Positions 25,804-33,829 of a stretch of 64,000 nucleotides of DNA are shown piece by piece. The notes under the pieces were generated by a model. That model was not told the origin of the DNA. It worked only from the letters and a program-made list of their open reading frames with translations, and ran no database searches. Positions within the stretch are counted from its first letter, which is position 1. Every line of letters begins with the position of its first letter. The stretch comes from Bin87 sp964347975. Its GTDB lineage: Bacteria > Chloroflexota > Dehalococcoidia > Lucifugimonadales > UBA3495. The translations under genes and the position numbers were made by a program. The DNA lies in NCBI GenBank assembly GCA_964347975.1, contig CAYGAY010000015.1, positions 16,621 through 80,620 of the forward strand. Reading direction: 5' to 3'.

Positions 25804-25869
25804 CCTGGAGCCGGTTCGGCGGTAGTCATTGCGAGCCTCCGTGCGGGACAGGGCTATCGCATATGAAAT

Positions 25870-26225
25870 TACGCACCCGTCACTGGTATGTTGCAAAAGC
25901 CCGACTAATGCTGCACCGCCACCGACTTCCGCCCCGGCTTCAAAAACCCCGTCTCGTCCACCACCAGCGCCCCTTCCGGATCCCCCAGATGCTCTACCAC
26001 GTACTCCCGCAGGTCGTCCCGAACCGCATCGGCATCCCAGCGGTACGTCGCCACTATACTCGGCCGGTTGCCATCCGTTCTTGCGCTCCACCGAACCCAG
26101 CAGGCCCTTCAGATAGGCCAGCGCCCGCTGTCGAGGCTCACGACGACCGAACTGCCCCGCGACCCGCTGGCGCAGTGCCCGGAGAACCGTCTCCCAAGCC
26201 CGTACTTCCTCTCATTCCAGTATGG
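25870..26225 (-). mobile_element. N-terminal remnant of an IS701-like transposase
   Basis: Frame pieces read EVRAWETVLRALRQRVAGQF, ALAYLKGLLGSVERKNGW, then after a frameshift WDADAVRDDLREYVVEHLGD, then VVDETGFLKPGRKSVAVQ and a stop. This is the N-terminal part of IS701/IS4-type DDE transposases; the first catalytic Asp is in VVDETG. The block between QPAEYSG and WDADAVR is shortened, and the rest is absent. The remnant lies between the Uma2 gene at 25081 and the esterase-like gene, and explains this gap. Confidence 0.65.
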
Positions 26226-26299
26226 CGCGGCCCATCACCGACCCCTCCCCTCTCGTCAGTTGTCATACTACCCTATCACATGAAACTGCGGCTGTAATA

Positions 26300-27208
26300 C
26301 TAGAGCTCCCGGAGGCCCAGCATTTCAGTCAGCCAGGCCCCGCGTATTTGGGCATGTTCATGCCCCCCGCCCTCCGCCGCGCCTTCATAGACGCGCAGGT
26401 CGCAACGGGGCAATGCGGCAGCCAACTCCTCGCCGAAGGCCAGGGGGCAAACGCCGCGGTCGAAACGGCCCACGCTCATCAGCACGGGAGCGGACACTGA
26501 TGCTGCGCCATTCAGAGGATTCACGGGCGACAACACCTCCACCACTGCTCCCCGGCGCTCCGGGTGGATGCGCAGGTAGTCGCCCAACTCGCCCAGCGGG
26601 TAGCCCAGGCCGGGTTCCAACGCCGACGGATGGCCCAGCGCCAGCGGCGTGTCCGCTGCCACCGCCGCTATCCGGGGGCGACGCGCTGTCGTCGCCAGGG
26701 CGAGGCTGGCGCCCAGGCCGGCGCCGGTCAAGGCCACGGTTCCAATCTGAGCGAGGTTCTGGGACTCCAGGGCCTCGATGGCACGTATAGCGTCGGTATA
26801 GGCCCCCAATAAGGTGTAGGTTTGGAGGCTTTCGATACCGTCCGTCAGCAGGCCGGGATAGCCGGCCCGTACCAGGCCGTCGCTGTTGCGCTGGCCCCGG
26901 TGGGTGGCGTTCATCACCACTGCCCGCTGACGCAGTGAGGTGTAAATGATGTCGTGAACGCTGGCGTAGTCCGGCATCCGCACCAGCGCCGGGAACGGGC
27001 CGTCGCCGTGCGGCCCGCTCTCTTTGGGGATCGACAACCAGGCAAAAAGGCGGTGGCCGCCGGAGCTGTCATAGCGCATCCGGTACACGTCCCACTCCGG
27101 CTGAGAGTAGAACGCGTCCCGCTCCAACGAGACATTGGGCGTGGTTTCGGCCAGCCCGGCCTCGATCCGTTCCCAGAAACCGCTGTTTTGCGCTGATACG
27201 CTGGTCAT
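26300..27208 (-). CDS. acetylxylan-esterase-like alpha/beta hydrolase lacking its nucleophile
   Basis: A 302-aa AXE1-type hydrolase. It has DGPFPALVRMPDYASVHDI, GAYTDAIRAIEALESQ, and the nucleophile-elbow position reads TGAGLGASLA, in which the Ser of G-x-S-x-G is Gly. The Asp (SVGRFDRGVCP) and His (AEGGGHEH) regions remain. By family rules this protein should not hydrolyse esters and may be a pseudoenzyme. It is paired with, and 7 nt downstream of, the intact homologue. ATG 27208 was chosen over an upstream start because homology begins there. Confidence 0.78.
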   Translation of the reverse strand: MTSVSAQNSGFWERIEAGLAETTPNVSLERDAFYSQPEWDVYRMRYDSSGGHRLFAWLSIPKESGPHGDGPFPALVRMPDYASVHDIIYTSLRQRAVVMNATHRGQRNSDGLVRAGYPGLLTDGIESLQTYTLLGAYTDAIRAIEALESQNLAQIGTVALTGAGLGASLALATTARRPRIAAVAADTPLALGHPSALEPGLGYPLGELGDYLRIHPERRGAVVEVLSPVNPLNGAASVSAPVLMSVGRFDRGVCPLAFGEELAAALPRCDLRVYEGAAEGGGHEHAQIRGAWLTEMLGLREL

Positions 27209-27215
27209 CTGGTGA

Positions 27216-28151
27216 TCACCCTGGTCCGGCGACGCCGATATGCTGCTGCAGCCACGCGGCCTCCCAAGCCGGGTATTCGTGGGCGTTGCCGTGCCCGGAA
27301 TTGGGGAACAACCGTAGTTCCCGCTGGCCGCCCAGCCGGCGGTAGGCGGCATAGCTAGTTTCCGGCGGGCAGACTTCGTCCGCCATGGCGATGCCCACCG
27401 CCATGGGGCATTTGATGCGGGGCGCGAAGTTCACGGCGTCAAAATACCGCAGGGTATCCAGCATCCGGTCAACCCGGTCTGGATAAGCCCTGGCGTAACA
27501 GGAGAGTTCGTCGTAGGGGTAGCTGCGCAGCATCCGCATTGACTCCGGATAACAGCACAGGAACGGATAGCCCGCAACGCCGGCCTTGATTTCCGAACGC
27601 AATCCCGAGGTTATCAGCGTCAGTCCGCCGCCCTGGCTGCTGCCGCAGCAGTAAATCCGCTCCGGATCGATCTCGGAGCGAGACAGTAGGAAGTCCACCC
27701 CGCGCACGCAATCGGATATCACGCCTTTATAGCTGTACGTGTCCCGATGCTCCACCCCATAAGTGAGCAAGCCGGGATAACCGGGATTGAACTGGGCGCT
27801 GCTGGGCAGCTTGCCGCGCACTGCCACCGACAGCACGGCCACGCCTTTGGCTCCCCAGTCGCGGCGCAACGCCGGCTCCGATTTGTAACCGGGCAGGTGC
27901 AAGATGACCGGGAACGGCCCATCGCCGCGCGCCGGCACGCTGTACCACGCGAATATCTCCACCCCGTCCAGGCTCCGGTAGCCAACTTGGTACACCTTGA
28001 CGGAGTCGGCGCTGCGCAGCGGATCGACGGCGGCCGTTCCGTCCAGGGGGATCGCGGCGAGGTCTGCGAGCGCGCCATCCCAAAACCGGTCAAAATCATC
28101 GGGGCAGGTCACTTGCGTCTCGAAGGACACCAGGTCCGATTGGGTTGCCAT
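27216..28151 (-). CDS. acetylxylan esterase family hydrolase
   Basis: A 311-aa AXE1/cephalosporin-C-deacetylase-like enzyme. The active Ser is in YCCGSSQGGGLTLI, Asp in AVGIAMADEVCPP, and His in FPNSGHGNAHE, all in order. It removes acetyl groups from acetylated oligosaccharides or similar esters; the substrate is unverified. There is no signal peptide. The downstream gene at 26300 is a diverged paralogue. It is divergent from the dehydrogenase gene at 28298. Confidence 0.9.
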   Translation of the reverse strand: MATQSDLVSFETQVTCPDDFDRFWDGALADLAAIPLDGTAAVDPLRSADSVKVYQVGYRSLDGVEIFAWYSVPARGDGPFPVILHLPGYKSEPALRRDWGAKGVAVLSVAVRGKLPSSAQFNPGYPGLLTYGVEHRDTYSYKGVISDCVRGVDFLLSRSEIDPERIYCCGSSQGGGLTLITSGLRSEIKAGVAGYPFLCCYPESMRMLRSYPYDELSCYARAYPDRVDRMLDTLRYFDAVNFAPRIKCPMAVGIAMADEVCPPETSYAAYRRLGGQRELRLFPNSGHGNAHEYPAWEAAWLQQHIGVAGPG

Positions 28152-28234
28152 GAGCCGGCTCCTTGCGGTCGATAGACGACGCCATTATACCCGATCCGTT
28201 GGCGCGATGTCCGGGCGTTGGGCACGATGACGGA

Positions 28235-28243
28235 TGCTATAAT
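28235..28243 (+). promoter_or_regulatory. extended -10 promoter for dehydrogenase gene
   Basis: TGCTATAAT (28235-28243) is an extended -10 box; the -35 is weak (GCGTTG-type). It lies 55 nt before the ATG at 28298 in the 146-nt divergent region. Confidence 0.45.
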
Positions 28244-28297
28244 GCGCCCACCTGCCGCCGGTCGATGGCATCGGCGGCGTTTCAGGAGCGATTGATT

Positions 28298-29200
28298 ATG
28301 AAAGCTGGGTTTATTGGCGTGGGCAACATGGGCAACCCCATGGCCGCCAATATGATCAAGGCGGGGCACCAACTCACCGTACACGACCTGCGGCATGAGT
28401 CGGCCACCAACCTGCTGGAGATGGGCGCGGAGTGGGCCGACACCCCGGCCGGGTGCCTGGCCGGCAAAGACGCGATTTTTACCTCCCTGCCCGTGCCGCG
28501 CGACGTGGAGGCCGTGGTAATGGGCGAGAACGGGATCATGTCCGCCGCCGGTTCCGGCGACGTGTACGTTGACCTTTCGACCAATTCGCCCACGGTAATT
28601 CGCCGCATTCACGGCGAATGCGCGGCCCGGGGCGTGACGGTGCTGGACGCTCCGGTGAGCGGCGGCGTGTACGGCGCGGCGGCCGGCACCCTGGCCGTCA
28701 TGGTCGGCGGCGACCGGGCCACCTACGACACGGTCAAACCCATGCTGGACGCCATCGGGACCCACGTGGTCTATTGCGGCGAAATCGGCAACGGCATGGT
28801 CACCAAGATCTGCAACAACCTGCTGTCTATGGGGATCGGCGTGCTGATGGCTGAATCGCTCACCCTGGGCGTCAAGGCCGGCGTGTCGCTGGAGACGCTG
28901 GCCGACGTCATCGCCAACAGCAGCGGCGGCAACCGCCGGCTCACCGAGAAGTTCCCCCGCTACCTGTTCTCCAACAACTTCGAGCCGGGCTTCGCCACCG
29001 CGCTGGCCGCCAAGGACGTGCGCCTGGCCACGGATTTGGGCCGGGAGTACGGCATTCCCATGGATCTGTCCAACCTGGTTGACCAGCGCCACGTGGAGGC
29101 CCTGCTGCGGGGGTGGGGTCCCGAGGACTCTGACGCCGTAGCGAAATTGCAAGAGGAGAAGTCCGGCGTTCAGCTGCGGTTCGAGGGGATGGGGGGCTAA
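28298..29200 (+). CDS. NAD(P)-dependent beta-hydroxyacid dehydrogenase (3-hydroxyisobutyrate dehydrogenase-like)
   Basis: A 300-aa enzyme. The cofactor motif GFIGVGNMGNPMAANMIKAGH is at residues 4-24, the substrate-binding signature DAPVSGGVYGAAAGTLAVMVGG near 120, and the catalytic Lys in NGMVTKICNNLLS near 170. It oxidises a 3-hydroxyacid to its semialdehyde, or reduces a glyoxylate or tartronate-type compound. ATG 28298 follows CAGGAG by 8 nt; the open frame upstream was not used. Monocistronic, with a perfect 17-bp hairpin after its stop. Confidence 0.92.
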   Translation: MKAGFIGVGNMGNPMAANMIKAGHQLTVHDLRHESATNLLEMGAEWADTPAGCLAGKDAIFTSLPVPRDVEAVVMGENGIMSAAGSGDVYVDLSTNSPTVIRRIHGECAARGVTVLDAPVSGGVYGAAAGTLAVMVGGDRATYDTVKPMLDAIGTHVVYCGEIGNGMVTKICNNLLSMGIGVLMAESLTLGVKAGVSLETLADVIANSSGGNRRLTEKFPRYLFSNNFEPGFATALAAKDVRLATDLGREYGIPMDLSNLVDQRHVEALLRGWGPEDSDAVAKLQEEKSGVQLRFEGMGG

Positions 29201-29221
29201 CCTTACGGCATTGTTCCAACC

Positions 29222-29259
29222 TGGCCTATCATTCCGGCGAAAGCCGGAATGATAGGCCA
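29222..29259. repeat. perfect 17-bp inverted repeat with GAAA loop
   Basis: TGGCCTATCATTCCGGC (29222-29238), loop GAAA, and the exact complement to 29259. Its core is the dispersed ATTCCGGCGAAAGCCGGAAT repeat. It could end the upstream transcript, though no T-tract follows. Confidence 0.65.
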
Positions 29260-29283
29260 ATTGCATTGATGCAGACGCCGCAG

Positions 29284-29313
29284 TTGAAATTGTGGCGTCC
29301 AGTTATCTATAAT
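29284..29313 (+). promoter_or_regulatory. candidate sigma70 promoter
   Basis: TTGAAA (29284-29289), an 18-bp spacer and TATAAT (29308-29313), upstream of the small gene at 29453. This would leave a leader of about 130 nt, in which no structure was identified. Confidence 0.5.
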
Positions 29314-29452
29314 TAACACGGCCATCGCGAATGCAGAGCGGCAATCGCCTTACACTGGCGGCGTTAGTGTGGAATCCGATTGCCGCGGCTACTGCCTCCG
29401 CGCCGATGACACCAAAATTTTCAAGGAGGATCGCCACTCTGATGATTGTCAC

Positions 29453-29920
29453 ATGACTTCCCCGAAGCGAAAAAAGTCCGCTGGCAAGGGCACAAACAAC
29501 AGTGCCCAGCAGCCCGAAAAAGCTAAAAAGCCCGCTTTCGTTTCCCGTTACATCGGGATTGACTCCCATCTCACTGAACGCAACGGTGCCGGTGGTTTGG
29601 TGTTCGGCATGGCCGCGGAACGGCCGGCCGGGCGCAAGCTGGCGGAGGATATATCCCGGTGCTGCATCCAGTTGGATGCCGAGGGATACGATGTCATTTC
29701 CATCTTTCCGTTGACCAGCGGGCGCAGCGCGAAAGCGGCCGTGGAAACCGAGAGTAACCTGTACGGAGGCAACGGGACTTATACTCGTCGCTGGGAAGTA
29801 CAGGAAAATGACCACTGGGGCAACCCCCGTACCGTATATGTGGACACGCGCCATATAGATACCGGCGTAGGCTACAGCGTGACCGATGGGGTGGTTATCA
29901 CCGCCAAACTGCGGAAATAG
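29453..29920 (+). CDS. small protein with GYDVISI/GYSVTDG motifs
   Basis: A 155-aa protein with a Lys-rich N-terminus (MTSPKRKKSAGKGTNNS). The conserved part is CCIQLDAEGYDVISIFPLTSGR and, at the end, GYSVTDGVVITAKLRK. The same two motifs are in the protein at 30303, so this is a small family with duplicated members here. No known domain recognised. An AAGGAGG lies 22 nt before the ATG, rather far, so the true start could differ. Confidence 0.6.
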   Translation: MTSPKRKKSAGKGTNNSAQQPEKAKKPAFVSRYIGIDSHLTERNGAGGLVFGMAAERPAGRKLAEDISRCCIQLDAEGYDVISIFPLTSGRSAKAAVETESNLYGGNGTYTRRWEVQENDHWGNPRTVYVDTRHIDTGVGYSVTDGVVITAKLRK

Positions 29921-30011
29921 CCGTACTGTCCGACCACATCACTACAAGTTATCCCACTGTGCTCAACGCCGCCGGCCTATGGGAAAGCCAAAGGTTTCAG
30001 GGAGAGCAATA

Positions 30012-30188
30012 ATGGGTAAAAAGGATTTCACTATCCAGCGCGGCGACCGTCTCGAACGTACCGTAGTGGGTAAAGGCGGTCAAACGCATCATCCGCCGGC
30101 CGCTAAGCATGGCAAACACGGTCACTTCACCGATGAGGGTAAGTACCGCCGGGCTATCGAGCAGGCCAAGATGGAAAACCAAAGGTAA
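30012..30188 (+). CDS. small basic hypothetical protein
   Basis: A 58-aa, His/Lys-rich peptide (MGKKDFTIQRGDRLERTVVG; KHGKHGHFTDEGKYRRAIEQ) with a good RBS (GGGAGAG, 6 nt). Not recognised. It follows the gene at 29453 by 91 nt and precedes a strong terminator. The frame is confined to this strand and not shared with an antisense gene. Coding status is moderate. Confidence 0.5.
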   Translation: MGKKDFTIQRGDRLERTVVGKGGQTHHPPAAKHGKHGHFTDEGKYRRAIEQAKMENQR

Positions 30189-30245
30189 CTCCGCAAGACG
30201 GGAAGCGCGGCTCGAGTGCGCTTTTGACCACGTCGGGATTGCCAC

Positions 30246-30285
30246 GCCGCCCCCGTAGGGTAATAATGGGGGCGGCATTTTTATT
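30246..30285 (+). terminator. Rho-independent terminator
   Basis: GCCGCCCCC (30246-30254) pairs with GGGGGCGGC (30268-30276), followed by ATTTTTATT. It closes the unit formed by the genes at 29453 and 30012. Confidence 0.8.
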
Positions 30286-30302
30286 GTCCAACGTCCCAGA
30301 TT

Positions 30303-30641
30303 TTGACGAGGCGACTGTTGTTCCGTTCGGTGCATCCGACCATCGGCAAACCCCGGTACACCACCCGCTACGTGTACGCCGACACCACGGTGTCCACCCA
30401 TGGAGGGACGGCCGGACGGGTCAGCATCACCAGCGAAGAGCACACCCGGCTCCAGCAGATGGCCGACTTTCTGGAACGCTGCTGCAATGATTTGGACGCT
30501 GCCGGCTATGATGTCATATCCATCGCCCCCATCGTCAGCGGGCGCACCGCCTACATGGACACCAACAGCGAGCGGGACTACCCCGGCCACGGCTATAGCG
30601 TTACCGATGGACTGCTCGTTACCGGCCGACTGAAAAAGTAG
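30303..30641 (+). CDS. small protein, paralogue of that at 29453
   Basis: About 112 aa. CCNDLDAAGYDVISIAPIVSGR and GYSVTDGLLVTGRLKK match the protein at 29453. The N-terminal part is different and shorter. A start is not certain: TTG at 30303 is used here, with GAGG close downstream favouring an alternative TTG at 30318. It lies directly after a terminator and 13 nt before the HEPN-like gene. Confidence 0.55.
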   Translation: MTRRLLFRSVHPTIGKPRYTTRYVYADTTVSTHGGTAGRVSITSEEHTRLQQMADFLERCCNDLDAAGYDVISIAPIVSGRTAYMDTNSERDYPGHGYSVTDGLLVTGRLKK

Positions 30642-30654
30642 CAGGAGCCGTCTG

Positions 30655-31062
30655 ATGCCCCAAACATCCCCCATGGAACCCTTCGAGCCGAACGTTGCAG
30701 CCGTTGCCGACTACCGGCAGCAGGCTCGTGCGTTTCTGGCTAAAAGCCGGCAGTATCTCAACGAGGACGACCTGCACCAGGCATCCGAAAAGGGCTGGGG
30801 AGCCGCCGCGTGGATGGCCAAGTCCGTTGCGGATGCCCAAAGCTGGGAGTACAGGAAGCATGACCAGTTCAATATCGTGTTGAATAACGCGCGTCTCTTG
30901 ACCGGAGACGAGCGATTGCCCGGTCTGCGTGGCATCGCCAACGACCTGCACACCAACTTTTACAAGCGCAAGCTGTTGCTGAACGCCGACGCTATCGCCG
31001 TGGATCTGGACCATATGGCCACCCTTCTCGACATCCTCGAACCCCTTACTGAACCCGCATGA
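30655..31062 (+). CDS. PaREP1/HEPN-like small helical protein
   Basis: A 135-aa helical protein. Its core (DLHQASEKGWGAAAWMAKSV) matches the PaREP1/HEPN-like protein at 227. The C-terminal half is DLHTNFYKRKLLLNADAIAVDLDHMATLLD. RBS CAGGAG 6 nt before ATG. It is the first gene of a run of eight co-directional genes with short gaps; its repetition beside both DGLPVVPP genes makes it a consistent member of the module. Function unknown. Confidence 0.65.
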   Translation: MPQTSPMEPFEPNVAAVADYRQQARAFLAKSRQYLNEDDLHQASEKGWGAAAWMAKSVADAQSWEYRKHDQFNIVLNNARLLTGDERLPGLRGIANDLHTNFYKRKLLLNADAIAVDLDHMATLLDILEPLTEPA

Positions 31063-31070
31063 ACCCTAGC

Positions 31071-31088
31071 TTCCCGCGCAAGCGGGAA
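31071..31088. repeat. short hairpin TTCCCGC-GCAA-GCGGGAA
   Basis: A 7-bp inverted repeat with a GCAA loop, a member of the dispersed ATTCCCGC family, in the 55-nt gap between two module genes. Confidence 0.55.
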
Positions 31089-31117
31089 TGACGATAGATG
31101 CAGACAAGGAGCTTACG

Positions 31118-32146
31118 ATGACCACCAGCGCTGAACGCCACGTTGAAACCGCCGATACCATCGAGGCCATTGAGGAATGTTTCCGCCTCGGCTGGACTGA
31201 CGGCCTGCCCGTGGTGCCGCCGGCCGATTACAAAGTCCGGGAGATGCTGTCTTTCGCCGGGCTGACCGGCGAGGAAGAACTGCTCAACCTGGATATGCGC
31301 AGCCGGGTTATCACCTCCGAAAACGCCGCCGCCAACGCCGTTATGGCCGGGTGCCAGGCCGAGTACTTTCCGGTGCTGGTAACCGCCCTGCGGACGCTGG
31401 AAGAAGAGCGCAACTTCGTCAACATGGCGGCTTCCTCCACCAGTTCGCCCAGCATCCTGATGATCCTCAACGGCCCCATCCGCGAGTCGCTGGGCATCAA
31501 CAGCCGGGACGGGCTGTTCGGTCCCGGCTTCCGCGCCAACGCCAGCATCGGGCGGGCCGTGCGCCTCTGCTTTATGAACGGCTTTGACGCATGGCCCGGC
31601 CAACTGGACCGGGGCACCCTGGGCACGCCGGCCAAGTACACCTTCTGCGTCGCCGAAAACGAGGAGACCTCGCCCTGGGAGCCGCTGCACGTCAGCCGCG
31701 GTTTCAACGCCTCGGACAGCGTGGTTACCGTCGCCGTGGCCTACAACCCGGTCAGCGTACCGAATAGCTACGGCCATACGGGCCGCCAGATCCTGTTCTC
31801 CATTTGCGACGCGCTGCGGTCAACGGCCCTGGCCCACCGCTATCCCGCCCAGTGGGTCATCGTCATCGGCCCGGAGCACGCGCTGACCTTGCAGGGCGAC
31901 GGGTGGAGTCGCCAGGACATCCAGGGGTTTCTCATCGAAAACAGCGGCCGTTCCCGCGCCGAGCTGATTCGCCTCGGTTCCAAGCAGGGGCCGGAGCGCC
32001 CCGGCGACGAGGATCTTATCATGCGCTGCGCCAACGACCCCGACGACATCCTCATCATGCACGGCGGCGGCACCGGGGGCCGCTACAGCGCCATCATCGA
32101 CACCACCGGCTACCGCATCCGCACCCGCAAGATCGGCGGCGACTAG
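31118..32146 (+). CDS. UGSC-associated protein with DGLPVVPP motif
   Basis: A 342-aa paralogue of the protein at 636. Conserved blocks: GWTDGLPVVPPADYKVREML (30-50), RVITSENAAANAVMAGCQAEYFPV (70-95, conserved Cys), SLGINSRDGLFGPGFRAN, and GRQILFSICDAL. The start at 31118 has AAGGAG 6 nt upstream. The stop is 1 nt before the DUF4058 gene. The biochemical role is unknown. As in locus 1, it is within a few genes of a UGSC-family member, so a common process is inferred. Confidence 0.72.
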   Translation: MTTSAERHVETADTIEAIEECFRLGWTDGLPVVPPADYKVREMLSFAGLTGEEELLNLDMRSRVITSENAAANAVMAGCQAEYFPVLVTALRTLEEERNFVNMAASSTSSPSILMILNGPIRESLGINSRDGLFGPGFRANASIGRAVRLCFMNGFDAWPGQLDRGTLGTPAKYTFCVAENEETSPWEPLHVSRGFNASDSVVTVAVAYNPVSVPNSYGHTGRQILFSICDALRSTALAHRYPAQWVIVIGPEHALTLQGDGWSRQDIQGFLIENSGRSRAELIRLGSKQGPERPGDEDLIMRCANDPDDILIMHGGGTGGRYSAIIDTTGYRIRTRKIGGD

Positions 32147-32147
32147 C

Positions 32148-32966
32148 ATGACGGCGCAACTGCCGCAAAACCCGTTCCCCGGGATGAATCCGTATATGGA
32201 GCGTTCCGAGCTTTGGCACGGCGTACATCAATGGGTGATTGCCGAGTTGGCCCGTACGTTGGGTTCCCAACTACGGCCTGACTACTTGGTGCGTATCGAA
32301 CAACGGGTCTATGTATCTGAGGAGCCCAATACAAGTGGTCGACGCCCTTCCCGCATACCGGACATCACGGTTTTAGATCCCGGCTGGGCCGCCGAGCGAG
32401 CCGTTGCCTTGGAGACGGAACCTCGCCAAACCGAGGACGCCATCACGGTGGAATTGCCGGCTTTGGAGCTGGAAAGAGAGAATTATCTGGAAATCATCAG
32501 GGTCAGCAACCGTCAGGTTGTAGCGGTGCTTGAACTGCTGTCGCCCACCAACAAATCCAACAAGGGACGACAGGAATATCTGTCCAAACGCGCCGAAGTG
32601 CAATACAGCCTCGCCCATTTGGTGGAAATTGATCTGCTGCGGTCCGGGCCGCCGATGCCGGTGGTTGGGGACGTGCCCGGTGGCGACTATCGGATCCTGA
32701 TCAGTAATGCGCGGCTTGCGCCCGATGCGTCGCTGTATGTTTTTAGTATGCGGCAGCCCATACCCACCTTCGTGATGCCGCTGGTTGAGGGGTCGGAAGG
32801 TATCGCGATAGACCTGAAACCCATTCTCGATGAGGTGTACATCCTCGGTTCCTATGACCGGGACATCGACTACCGGCAGGACCCGGAGCCTCCCCTGTCC
32901 GACGGGGATCGCGTTTGGCTCGACCAACTGCTGCGCGAAAAGGGGGTGCGGAGCGTGGAGGCATGA
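32148..32966 (+). CDS. DUF4058 family protein, copy 1 (intact)
   Basis: A 272-aa DUF4058 protein. It starts NPFPGMNPYMERSELWHGVH, the hallmark of the family, followed by RIEQRVYVSEEP, IRVSNRQVVAVLELLSPTNKSNKGR and VEIDLLRSGPPMP. DUF4058 is common in Cyanobacteria and Chloroflexota and usually resembles a PD-(D/E)XK-like fold; no function is known. The gene starts 1 nt after the DGLPVVPP gene and its stop overlaps the start of copy 2 (ATGA), so all are translationally coupled. Confidence 0.85.
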   Translation: MTAQLPQNPFPGMNPYMERSELWHGVHQWVIAELARTLGSQLRPDYLVRIEQRVYVSEEPNTSGRRPSRIPDITVLDPGWAAERAVALETEPRQTEDAITVELPALELERENYLEIIRVSNRQVVAVLELLSPTNKSNKGRQEYLSKRAEVQYSLAHLVEIDLLRSGPPMPVVGDVPGGDYRILISNARLAPDASLYVFSMRQPIPTFVMPLVEGSEGIAIDLKPILDEVYILGSYDRDIDYRQDPEPPLSDGDRVWLDQLLREKGVRSVEA

Positions 32967-33788
32967 TGATAGCCACAGCGCTGCCGGTGAATCCCTTTCC
33001 GGGGATGAATCCTTACCTGGAAGTTTCCTATCGCTGGCCTAATGTTCACAATAGCATCATCGTCGGATTGCGCGATTTTCTCGCCCGCCGGCTGCGTCCT
33101 GATTATTGGGTAAAGATACAGGAACGGATATATGTAGCCACGGAACCCGGCGGCAACGGGAGCGCCAGCGTCCGCATCCCGGACGCCGTGGCGCTGGTTG
33201 CCGCCGCCGCGCCGGGTCGGGAACCTGCGGCAGCGGAGCCGGAGCGCGACCCGGCTGCCATTGCCGTACAGCTGCCGGCCACGGAACTGCTCAAGGAGCT
33301 CTATCTTGAAGTACGGCGCGTGGATAACCGTCAGGTCGTTGCTGTGATTGAGCTGTTGTCTCCCACCAACAAATCCGGCGATGGTCGCAAGGAATACCTC
33401 GCCAAGCGCGCCGAAGCGCTGTACAGTCCTTCCCAACCTAGTGGAGATTGACCTGCTGCGCGCCGGCTCGCCCATGCCGGTCATTGGCGATGTGCCGAAC
33501 AGCCACTATCGCATCCTCGTGGCCAACGCCCGCTGCGCCGAGCCCGTCGCCGACCTTTATCCCTTTGGCATTCGACAGCCCGTGCCCGATTTTGTAATGC
33601 CCCTGGCCAAAGGGGCGGAAGGCATCGCCGTCAATCTGAACGGAGTGGTCAACCACGTATATACCGCGGCCTCTTATGACCTTGATATTGACTATCAGCA
33701 AGACCCGGAACCGCCCCTGTCCGACGCTGATCGCGTTTGGCTGGACCAACATCTCCGCCAACAGGGACTACGCAATGCCGCCAAATGA
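32963..33788 (+). pseudogene. DUF4058 family protein, copy 2 (single-base frameshift)
   Basis: Frame one runs from MMIATALPVNPFPGMNPYLE to YLAKRAEALYS at about 33427. The protein continues in the next frame as LPNLVEIDLLRAGSPMPVIGD to a stop at 33786-33788. Against copy 1 (KRAEVQYSLAHLVEIDLL) there is exactly one extra C at 33428-33429. The rest is well conserved (QDPEPPLSDADRVWLDQ), so the break is recent, or a sequencing error. The ATG overlaps the stop of copy 1. Confidence 0.75.
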
Positions 33789-33829
33789 CGGTACAATCAC
33801 GCCACAACCAACCCAACGGAGGTTTAGCA

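Noticed and set aside
24124..25866. 580-codon open frame spanning the IS
   Set aside because: Crosses both inverted repeats in the wrong frame and shows no family resemblance.
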